Positions 1-5,570 of a stretch of DNA of 7,699 nucleotides are shown piece by piece (positions within the stretch are counted from its first letter, which is position 1; every line of letters begins with the position of its first letter). The position numbers and the translations under genes are program-made. Source of the stretch: Acidobacteriota bacterium (GTDB lineage Bacteria > Acidobacteriota > Terriglobia > UBA7540). The notes under the pieces are model-generated. The model searched no databases, was not told where the DNA came from, and was given only the letters and a program-made list of their open reading frames with translations. The DNA lies in NCBI GenBank assembly GCA_003224665.1, contig QHZM01000106.1, positions 1 through 7,699 on the forward strand, read 5' to 3'.

Positions 1-1167
1 CAGCGATTCGTGAGTTTCGATGAGGAGCGTCAGCTTTCGCCCGTTTCGCGAGGGGTCCAAGTCGAAAATACGGCCGTCGGAGTCGGTCGAAAACAGAACG
101 TGGTTTCCGCGAAGAGCCAGTCCGAAAATGCTCTCGTTATTCGAGCTCCAGACCGTCTCCACCGTGGAATCGGGAAGGATCTCAATGAGAGAGCCGCGTC
201 CCTGCACCCCCGGGGGTACTCCGAATCCGAAGGATTGGGGTCCCTGTCGGTTGGCCGCGGGAGGACCGGAGGGCGCCAAGGGCGGGTTTTGAGCCTTGAC
301 GGCGCCTGAAGACGCCTCATCCGTTCCGGTGACGGTCACCGTCGTTGTGACCCTTTGTTCGGGGCCGGTCAGGCTCGGGGCCACGAAGAACTCCGGTGTC
401 CCTTTGCCTGCGGCGCTGCCTAGCGCCGCCGCGTAGATGCGCCCTTCCGAGTCCGTCACCAGATCGTGGATTTCCGGCAGTCCCGTTTGATAGAGAATGA
501 ACGCCTTGCCCTGCGGCGAAACGCGGTAGATCAAGCCGTTCGGGGCGCTGCCGGCGAGGATGTTTCCCTGCCGGTCCGGGGCGAGACACATGATGTGCGT
601 CTGCTTGCTTTCGAAGAAGACCTCGCCCTTTCCGCTCGGTTCAATTCGGAAAATCTGTCCCCGGTCGCCGGTCCCTGCATACAAGCGTCCCTGCGCATCG
701 AGAGCCAGCGACCAGATGTACTTTGTCTTGGGTTCAAAAAATACTTTGGACTTACCCTCGGGAGAGACTTGATAAATCTTGCCTTCAGGTGAGCTGCCAA
801 CGTAGAGCGAGCCGTCCGGACTTGCGGCAAGGGCCAAGATGTCAGGCTCGTGGGCCGTAAACAAAAGCGAAGACTTGAAGTTCCTATCAATTCGGAAGAC
901 CTTGCCCTGGTGGCCTGTTCCCACGTAGAGGTTGTGATTGCGGTCGCTCGCGAGCGAAAGGGCCAGCGGCTCATCGGGGTTGAAGACAGCGCGCGCTTCC
1001 GGCGCGAGCTTCAGTTCACCCTCCTTCGTGACGGAGAGGCCCGTAAGCGTTCCCTCGAGGAATTCATCGAAAGTCCCCACGCGCCAGAAAGTTGTTTCCA
1101 CCCCGGCGAGTCGTGGGGGGAAAATGCAGACGAGAAGAATTGCGGCGAGCCTCTTCGTGCGTGTCAT
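1..1167 (-). CDS. Exported beta-propeller repeat protein (C-terminus outside window)
   Basis: The frame is open from ATG 1167 to base 1 (389 codons) without a stop, so the gene continues beyond the window. A ribosome site (CCAGGA at 1180-1175) sits 7 nt before the ATG. Residues 1-22 look like a signal peptide (MTRTKR, then AAILLVCIF), implying export. The body has repeats of about 41 residues, each carrying the pattern L-Y-(V/A)-G-(S/T)-x4-G-(K/Q)-(I/V)-(F/Y)-(R/Q)-(I/V), at about residues 80, 121, 162, 203 and 244. This spacing is typical of NHL/WD-like beta-propeller blades. Residues about 252-325 form a Thr/Pro/Gly-rich linker, after which blade-like sequence resumes (SLIEILPDSTVETVWSSNN). 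It lies 60 bp downstream of the S55 peptidase homologue on the same strand, with no clear promoter or terminator between, so co-transcription is likely. I see no catalytic motif. The role is unknown; a binding or scaffold function is inferred from the fold. Gene reality is confident, specific function is not. Confidence 0.9.
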   Translation of the reverse strand, partial: MTRTKRLAAILLVCIFPPRLAGVETTFWRVGTFDEFLEGTLTGLSVTKEGELKLAPEARAVFNPDEPLALSLASDRNHNLYVGTGHQGKVFRIDRNFKSSLLFTAHEPDILALAASPDGSLYVGSSPEGKIYQVSPEGKSKVFFEPKTKYIWSLALDAQGRLYAGTGDRGQIFRIEPSGKGEVFFESKQTHIMCLAPDRQGNILAGSAPNGLIYRVSPQGKAFILYQTGLPEIHDLVTDSEGRIYAAALGSAAGKGTPEFFVAPSLTGPEQRVTTTVTVTGTDEASSGAVKAQNPPLAPSGPPAANRQGPQSFGFGVPPGVQGRGSLIEILPDSTVETVWSSNNESIFGLALRGNHVLFSTDSDGRIFDLDPSRNGRKLTLLIETHESL

Positions 1168-1174
1168 AAGCAAG

Positions 1175-1180
1175 TCCTGG
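1175..1180 (-). promoter_or_regulatory. Ribosome binding site of the beta-propeller gene
   Basis: On the minus strand CCAGGA lies 7 nt upstream of ATG 1167, a normal Shine-Dalgarno spacing. It fixes the start of the open-ended beta-propeller gene. Confidence 0.55.
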
Positions 1181-1227
1181 TTTCCGATATCCCTGTGCCC
1201 GAGCCCGGTCACCCGGCGGCAAGTTCC

Positions 1228-3078
1228 TCAGTTTCTTGCGCCGGCCACTCTCAATACCAGCGTCTTCTGCCCGCGGATGGAGTAGGGAGAGGACTTCGTT
1301 TCATAATCTGCCACGACCGATGTCCCGCTGAAAATCACGCTCGAGGAGGCGGCGGGGTCAGCGAGTAGAGTCTCAACGAGCGAGGGCGGGGGAGAGGGGT
1401 ACTCGTCTCCCCGCAGGATGAACGAGCGCTCCGGAGCCATGAGCAGCGCGTACAGGCGGTTGTTGCGCCGCATCCGGTTCATATTTCGGACGAGCTGTCC
1501 AAGGTCTCGAGGCGACGTACTCAGTGGGGTGAACCTGGACTGCAGCGCGTTAATGGTCGATCCGCTGCCGACTACGACGGAAAGCATTTTGCCACGAACG
1601 CTTTCCGGGATGTCCATGGGGATCTTGAGGGCGACGGAATCGCCCCCGGGCGTGCGCAGGACGGCGGTGATTTCAATGTGATCGCCGGGCCGGACTTCGG
1701 ACTTCGTGGCCCAAACTTCTTCGAGCGTTGCGTTCTTTTTCTCGTTGCGCGATACGATGGAGAGGTCGATCCCTTCCACCCGTAAATCTGAAAACTCGCT
1801 CGCCAGGAGATAGGTGAGGGGAAGGGAAATTGCCGCTCCGGCTGCGGCCGGGGTGTTGATGTCCGCGGAGACCACGTCTTCGATGTCAACAGCCGCCTCG
1901 CTGGAAAGACGGATTCTGCCCTTCAGCTCGAGTGACGACGGCCCCAGGGCTCGTTCCGTGGCGACCAGTGTCGAGACCACTCCGAGGTTAAGCAGCAAGG
2001 GTGAAAGAAAAGTCTCCTGCACCATTTCGAAGTTGTAATCGGCCTTTTTGTTCAGCGTCGAGTCCACTTCAATGTGGACGGGGATCATCGGTGCCTTATC
2101 GCCCACGGCGCCGTAGATTGCTCCGAAGCGGTCTTGCCGGATCGTGCCGACAAGCGGTCCCGGAGCGTCGAGCTTGAAGGAAATTGCGAGGCTGGGCACG
2201 GTGGCGAGGACGCGCGATTGTGAGAAGGGAATTTGCGCCGGTCCCGTGAGAAGGATCCGATGCCCGCAGGCGTAAAGCTGGTCTCCTTGCCGATAGGTTA
2301 CGGTGCAGTCGGCGTTCAAGTTCAGGTCTCCACGCGCCAGCATTAGGCTGATCATCGAACCGGGGCCTAGTTCCGCCTTTCCGACCGAAGCGCTTTCGCC
2401 GCCCGACAGGGCGCCGCCGGCCAGAGGATCGAACCCCATTCGCCGAAACAGGGATGCGTAATTTTGGATGACCTCGCTCGGGAACCCTCCGAATCGCAGC
2501 GGCAGCCTGAGGCTGGACAACGATTCATCGCTGCTGCCTGCGGGGAAGGCTTTGCCGGGAGACCCTAGGTCTTCTCCGCTTCCTTCCGGAATGAGTCTTC
2601 CGCCGCCCGGAGGGTCTGTCGAAGCGTGCACGATGGTGTAACGCGCGCCACTCGCCCCGCCGCTCGGGGGCGGAGGCGCGGGCTCGGGGACGACCTGGAG
2701 GATTTCCTCAATGGGCGTAATCCCGGCGAAAGCTTCCTTCGAGAAGGGGAATGAAAGCGCAATGGCGCCGACCAGCTTTCCGTCAACGTAAACCGGGCTC
2801 CCGCTCATCCCCAGGATGACGCCGGTCTTTTCAAGTGGCCCGCCGGAAAGCCGCGCCAGAATAACGTCGTGTTTTGGAGCGACCGCGTTCTTGAGAACGC
2901 CCAGGAGTTCCACCTGGAACTCGTCGACCCTGTCGCCTTCGAAGACCGTCCGCCCCACACCCTTGAGCCCCGGACGGACTTCGCTGAGCGGAAAGAATTG
3001 AGTCGCGTTTTGGGCCCGAAGAAGCGGGGCCGCAAGCAGCAGACTTGCTAACCCGGTGACCAGCCGCTCGAGTCGCAT
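1228..3078 (-). CDS. Exported SpoIVB-like (peptidase S55) domain protein with permuted motif order
   Basis: This 616-residue protein has an N-terminal signal peptide (residues 1-22, cleavage probably after LRA). Residues about 35-125 match the C-terminal half of the SpoIVB S55 peptidase domain, including GMSGSPVYVDGKLVGAI at 90-106; Ser92 corresponds to the SpoIVB nucleophile. A Pro/Gly/Ser-rich linker covers about 130-185. Residues about 240-340 match the N-terminal half of the same domain: TVTYRQGDQLYACGHRI (259-275) with His273 at the position of the SpoIVB catalytic His, then DRFGAIYGAVGDKAPMIPV. Ser therefore precedes His, the reverse of Bacillus SpoIVB. Residues 350-616 have no motif I recognise; 455-500 (VRPGDHIEITAVL) reads like a beta-sandwich. 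The family contains serine peptidases; activity here is inferred only. The start is fixed by an in-frame TAA 12 nt upstream, and no Shine-Dalgarno is visible. It is the first gene of a probable two-gene unit with the beta-propeller gene. Confidence 0.88.
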   Translation of the reverse strand: MRLERLVTGLASLLLAAPLLRAQNATQFFPLSEVRPGLKGVGRTVFEGDRVDEFQVELLGVLKNAVAPKHDVILARLSGGPLEKTGVILGMSGSPVYVDGKLVGAIALSFPFSKEAFAGITPIEEILQVVPEPAPPPPSGGASGARYTIVHASTDPPGGGRLIPEGSGEDLGSPGKAFPAGSSDESLSSLRLPLRFGGFPSEVIQNYASLFRRMGFDPLAGGALSGGESASVGKAELGPGSMISLMLARGDLNLNADCTVTYRQGDQLYACGHRILLTGPAQIPFSQSRVLATVPSLAISFKLDAPGPLVGTIRQDRFGAIYGAVGDKAPMIPVHIEVDSTLNKKADYNFEMVQETFLSPLLLNLGVVSTLVATERALGPSSLELKGRIRLSSEAAVDIEDVVSADINTPAAAGAAISLPLTYLLASEFSDLRVEGIDLSIVSRNEKKNATLEEVWATKSEVRPGDHIEITAVLRTPGGDSVALKIPMDIPESVRGKMLSVVVGSGSTINALQSRFTPLSTSPRDLGQLVRNMNRMRRNNRLYALLMAPERSFILRGDEYPSPPPSLVETLLADPAASSSVIFSGTSVVADYETKSSPYSIRGQKTLVLRVAGARN

Positions 3079-3395
3079 AGGAGCAGATTAGTTTGCAGGC
3101 AGCTAAAAGTCATAGTCTAGGGGATAAGATTTTAGCCCGTCAAGCAAACACGATACACGAATCGCGGCAACATTCCTCGCACCTATCCTCACGAGATTCG
3201 GCCTCGACCTTGCCGCCTGGAAAATCGAGTCCGTCATCCCGGTAAGTTCGATAAGAGTATGTCACTAATCGGGTCGAACAACCATGCCGCACTCAGTTTT
3301 CCTGATGCGAGCCCCGGATCGACGGTTAACCCGACTGGTTGATGAAGTGCCTATGGCGTTTTAATCACTTGATTTAATCGCGGCTTCGATATACC
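3079..3395. other. Divergent intergenic region, no gene seen
   Basis: These 317 bp separate the leftward S55 gene from the rightward PilZ gene. The left end holds the S55 promoter. The rest has no convincing coding frame, tRNA or strong hairpin. A perfect 8-bp palindrome GGTTAACC lies at 3324-3331. Close to the PilZ start there is an imperfect inverted repeat (AATCA-CT-TGATT, 3363-3374) and a weak promoter candidate, TTGATT (3369-3374) and TATACC (3390-3395) with only 15 bp between them. Control of the PilZ gene from here is an inference. Confidence 0.5.
3114..3143 (-). promoter_or_regulatory. Sigma70-like promoter for the S55 peptidase gene
   Basis: Reading the minus strand, TTGACG (3143-3138) and TAGACT (3119-3114) are separated by 18 bp. 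They match the consensus hexamers at 5/6 and 4/6. The expected transcription start near 3107 gives a leader of about 29 nt before ATG 3078. Predicted from sequence only. Confidence 0.5.
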
Positions 3396-3716
3396 TTGAG
3401 CGGAGTGGCTACCGAGTCTTTTCCTGTTTCGAGGCGATCCGAGCGCGTCCCCACCCAAATAGCCATTATCCTCATCGTTGAAACGGAGGGCGAAAGACTT
3501 GAGAACGAAACTTCAACCGTGGATTTTTCTCAGCACGGCGTCCGGATCCAGGTGAGCAGCAGCGGACTCACCCCTGGACAGATCGTCGAAGTCATCCCCA
3601 CCCAAGACCCATCGTATTCGGTGCGAAGCCGAGTCGTCTGGGTGGGTCCCACGGGTTCCGACCAGAAGGACCAAGCGGGGCTTGAATTCTTAAGCCCGCT
3701 TCCGGGTCCGAATTAG
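3396..3716 (+). CDS. PilZ domain protein, probable c-di-GMP receptor
   Basis: This small protein (106 residues from TTG, 103 from GTG) consists of a single PilZ domain. It has both c-di-GMP binding motifs: RxxxR at residues 13-17 (RRSER) and DxSxxG at 44-49 (DFSQHG). The typical C-terminal part follows: RSRVVWVG, then AGLEFLSP. PilZ proteins bind cyclic di-GMP and pass the signal to a partner protein; the partner here is unknown. The start is uncertain. A stop at 3375-3377 leaves only TTG 3396 or GTG 3405; neither has a properly spaced Shine-Dalgarno, since the only purine run (GGAG) directly abuts the GTG. The domain is complete with either. The gene lies upstream of, and on the same strand as, the unknown membrane protein, with 119 bp between, and about 0.8 kb from the end of a diguanylate cyclase gene, so a local c-di-GMP circuit is plausible. 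Confidence 0.88.
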   Translation: MSGVATESFPVSRRSERVPTQIAIILIVETEGERLENETSTVDFSQHGVRIQVSSSGLTPGQIVEVIPTQDPSYSVRSRVVWVGPTGSDQKDQAGLEFLSPLPGPN

Positions 3717-3747
3717 TCACCCTTCGTTTAATATAGTGCAAACACCT

Positions 3748-3762
3748 TCTTGTACAACAAGA
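3748..3762. repeat. Inverted repeat upstream of the membrane protein gene
   Basis: TCTTGT and ACAAGA are perfect 6-bp arms around a 3-nt spacer. The element lies between the PilZ stop and the next gene. No T-tract follows, so it is not a clear terminator; it could be an operator or a small RNA hairpin. Confidence 0.35.
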
Positions 3763-3790
3763 TAGACTGAACATTCGCCGTCCCTGCCCA

Positions 3791-3810
3791 GTACCATCGT
3801 ACTATGGTGC
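3791..3810 (+). promoter_or_regulatory. Possible 5'-UTR hairpin before the membrane protein gene
   Basis: GTACCAT and ATGGTGC can pair as a 7-bp RNA stem (one G-U pair) with a 6-nt loop CGTACT. It ends 3 nt before the purine run AAGGGG (3814-3819), the only Shine-Dalgarno-like sequence ahead of the gene. That run itself overlaps the palindrome GGGGTCCCC (3816-3824), so translation could be modulated by folding. This is inference. Confidence 0.3.
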
Positions 3811-3835
3811 GTGAAGGGGTCCCCAGTTATGTTGG

Positions 3836-4360
3836 ATGACCAAGGGAGAAAACCAAAATCGAGCCGAGCAGCTGCTTATGATTTTTGCGACTCTCGTCCT
3901 AATCCTTTCGATCGGGTTCTTCCTCTTCTATCTCCAAATTGCGTGCCAGAAAATCCTCCGCCGCGAGTTCGAGCAGGAGTACTACAACCTGATCGTCAAC
4001 GCCAACCGGCTGGAATTCCCTTCGGTGCGCAAGGCGGTAGAGGAGCATGGCGGCCCCCTGGATTACCCCAGGGTCCGCATGATGCTCAAGTGTGATTTCC
4101 TGGCCCTCTCCTACCTGCTCGAGCACGCAAATAAAAACCTGAAGTTACCCAGATCGCGCTGCGAAAGGCTGGTACTTTCTTATTTCCGGTTAACGTTTCT
4201 CGTCCTGAGGGTTTGCCACATGTTTAAGGTCGGCGAAAAGCCTGCTGTGCTGAAATTGACAGAGATTCTTCAATACCTGGGTAACGTGGTCGGAGAGAGT
4301 GTCAGTAAGAACCGCGTGGGAATTTTGATGGCCTCAGGCTTTTTTTTGAATGCCCGGTAG
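3836..4360 (+). CDS. Single-pass membrane protein of unknown function
   Basis: This is a 174-residue protein I cannot assign to a named family. One strongly hydrophobic segment at residues 13-34 (LLMIFATLVLILSIGFFLFYL) is followed by a basic/acidic stretch (RREFEQEYY). The remaining roughly 135 residues look like a mostly helical cytoplasmic domain. Four cysteines are at 37, 86, 109 and 127. ATG 3836 is the only start downstream of the in-frame stop at 3812-3814, but it lacks a well-spaced Shine-Dalgarno: AAGGGG ends 16 nt upstream and instead fits the out-of-frame ATG at 3829. The hydrophobic frame is clearly the coding one, so either initiation is unusual or there is a one-base error near 3849-3858. 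It lies between a PilZ gene (same strand) and a diguanylate cyclase gene (convergent), which hints at a c-di-GMP-linked role without proving it. The last codons cross a run of eight T (4340-4347). Confidence 0.8.
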   Translation: MTKGENQNRAEQLLMIFATLVLILSIGFFLFYLQIACQKILRREFEQEYYNLIVNANRLEFPSVRKAVEEHGGPLDYPRVRMMLKCDFLALSYLLEHANKNLKLPRSRCERLVLSYFRLTFLVLRVCHMFKVGEKPAVLKLTEILQYLGNVVGESVSKNRVGILMASGFFLNAR

Positions 4361-4378
4361 AATTCGTTGACTCGTCGC

Positions 4379-4432
4379 GCCGGCCCGTGGGAGACTCGCC
4401 TCAGTGCTCACGTTCCCGCACTTTCCGCCGGC
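4379..4432. terminator. Possible imperfect hairpin between convergent genes
   Basis: GCCGGC at 4379-4384 can pair with GCCGGC at 4427-4432. Inside, GTGGGA can pair with TCCCGCAC with a bulge. It lies in the 156-bp gap between two convergent stops (4360 and 4517), where a bidirectional terminator would be expected. There is no T-tract on either side, so the call is weak. Confidence 0.25.
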
Positions 4433-4516
4433 CTCGTCACGGTCGTCGGTGGATTGAAATGAGTTCTTTTCTCGCTACCCCTTCCGGGCACCCCTCATCT
4501 GGACGACGTCCCGGAG

Positions 4517-5344
4517 TTACTTCCGGCTCGTCCCATCCTTTCTAGTCTCTTTGCTCGAGAACATCCTCCGGTCGGCCTCGTCAAGGACCCTGTCTAAAGT
4601 CTGTCCGACGTGCCACTCGGCGAGCCCGATGCTGATCGTCAATTCGAAATTCGGCAAGTGGCCGGCGGCCGACCAATCTTCCGAATACTTTGCAATGCGT
4701 CCCGCGACGATCTGTCCACCCCGGAGGTCGGCCTCGCCCAGGATGATCAGGAACTCGTCTCCTCCGTAACGTACAACGGCGTCCGAGCCGCGCACGGCCG
4801 ATGTCAGGATGGCCGCGATTTCGGCCAGCACAAAGTCCCCCGTCAAGTGTCCAAACCGCGTGTTGATCTCCTTGAAACGATCAACGTCCAGGACCATGAA
4901 CGTCAGCGGCGTGCCGAGTCGCTTGGCACGGCCCATGTATTTTCCGGCCATGTCGTCCAGCGACCGTCGGTTGTAGACCTCGGTGAGCGGGTCGGTAAAG
5001 GACTGAAGCCGCGCGAGTTCGCTCTGAATGGTCGCGGATATCACCGCGTCGCGCGTCCGGCGCAGCTCCAGCCGGCGGCTGATGATGTAAGTGTTGAACA
5101 GAATGAGCAGAGCGACGAGAGACACGAACAGCTCGCGAGAGACTTCGATCTCCATCCGCACGTTTCCCCTGCGCAGGATGGCGGATGGGAAGATCAGCGC
5201 GAGCAGGCCCACTCCGACCAAGATCCCTGTCCCCGTGACGATCAACCACAGTTCCCAGTCGCGCTTTTCCAGCGCGGCGAGTTGATGGCTGAGCCTGGCG
5301 ATCAGACTGTCGGACTTCGCCTCAGGTTTCTTCGCCTGGTCCAT
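4517..5344 (-). CDS. Membrane-bound GGDEF diguanylate cyclase
   Basis: This 275-residue protein is predicted to make cyclic di-GMP from two GTP. It has two membrane segments at about residues 33-54 and 72-89, a short charged linker, and a GGDEF domain from about 113 to 268. The metal/substrate motif LDVDRFKEIN (152-161) is intact. So is the active site GGDEF at 194-198 and the inhibitory I-site RGSD at 185-188, exactly five residues before GGDEF, so product feedback is likely. No PAS, GAF, HAMP or EAL domain is present; the only sensor candidate is the membrane region with its periplasmic loop of about 17 residues. The start ATG has GAGG only 2 nt upstream, an unusually short spacing, with no better alternative. 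It has its own promoter and a structured leader, and ends facing the unknown membrane protein gene. The likely receptor candidate in the window is the PilZ protein. Confidence 0.95.
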   Translation of the reverse strand: MDQAKKPEAKSDSLIARLSHQLAALEKRDWELWLIVTGTGILVGVGLLALIFPSAILRRGNVRMEIEVSRELFVSLVALLILFNTYIISRRLELRRTRDAVISATIQSELARLQSFTDPLTEVYNRRSLDDMAGKYMGRAKRLGTPLTFMVLDVDRFKEINTRFGHLTGDFVLAEIAAILTSAVRGSDAVVRYGGDEFLIILGEADLRGGQIVAGRIAKYSEDWSAAGHLPNFELTISIGLAEWHVGQTLDRVLDEADRRMFSSKETRKDGTSRK

Positions 5345-5372
5345 TTCCTCAATTCGCGACGCCTGTCTGGAG

Positions 5373-5426
5373 CGATGAAATCGAAGCCCGGCAGCTGGCG
5401 TGTGGGGTTCCCCCCTTGGCCGGGCT
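5373..5426 (-). promoter_or_regulatory. Structured 5' leader of the diguanylate cyclase gene
   Basis: On the minus strand AGCCCGGC (5426-5419) pairs with GCCGGGCT (5392-5385) over 8 bp. Nested inside is GGGG-GGAA-CCCC (5415-5404), a 4-bp stem closed by a GNRA-type GGAA loop. A second hairpin CGAT-TTC-ATCG (5383-5373) follows directly. The element lies between the promoter and the ATG. It lacks the conserved core I would expect of a GEMM c-di-GMP riboswitch. A regulatory role is inferred. Confidence 0.4.
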
Positions 5427-5433
5427 GGAATGG

Positions 5434-5461
5434 ATTATATCCGAAGGTGTGAATCTGGCAA
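5434..5461 (-). promoter_or_regulatory. Near-consensus sigma70 promoter for the diguanylate cyclase gene
   Basis: On the minus strand TTGCCA (5461-5456, 5/6) and a perfect TATAAT (5439-5434) are 16 bp apart. Transcription would start near 5427, giving a leader of about 83 nt. It lies about 110 bp after the TPR gene stop, so the cyclase can be expressed independently of the upstream operon. Confidence 0.7.
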
Positions 5462-5507
5462 TGCAAAATCCGAGCGAAAGAAGTTTTCAACCGCTTGGGC
5501 ATTTCTC

Positions 5508-5534
5508 GGTGTTAGTAACGTGTAAGTTAACACC
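5508..5534. repeat. Nested inverted repeats between the TPR and cyclase genes
   Basis: GGTGTTA (5508-5514) and TAACACC (5528-5534) are perfect 7-bp arms with a 13-nt spacer. The left arm overlaps a second palindrome, GTTA-G-TAAC (5511-5519), and the right arm overlaps GTTAAC (5526-5531). It lies 36 bp after the TPR stop and about 47 bp upstream of the cyclase -35 box. It may be a transcript-end hairpin of the TPR operon (no T-tract follows) or an operator for the cyclase promoter. Confidence 0.4.
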
Positions 5535-5570
5535 CTCGAGACTGCGAGGACTTCACCGTGGAGAATCTGC

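Noticed and set aside
328..343. Overlapping odd palindromes (GGTGACGGTCACC and GACGGTCACCGTC)
   Set aside because: They arise from alternating Thr and Val codons in the propeller-gene linker and are probably coincidental.
850..1368. A 172-codon plus-strand open frame spanning the junction of the propeller and peptidase genes
   Set aside because: It runs antisense across two well-supported genes and their 60-bp spacer, with no ribosome site or motif.
3811..4095. An overlapping plus-strand frame (Pro/Arg-rich) that includes the well-spaced ATG 3829
   Set aside because: Its product is low-complexity and Arg/Pro-rich, while the +1 frame over the same bases encodes a clear membrane segment and continues to 4360.
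5373..5426. c-di-GMP (GEMM) riboswitch upstream of the cyclase gene
   Set aside because: The stems are present but the conserved riboswitch core sequence is not seen, so only a generic structured leader is claimed.
4610..5452. A 280-codon open frame on the plus strand opposite the diguanylate cyclase gene
   Set aside because: It is the mirror of a gene with unmistakable GGDEF motifs; its translation has no domain and a composition typical of GC-rich antisense frames.
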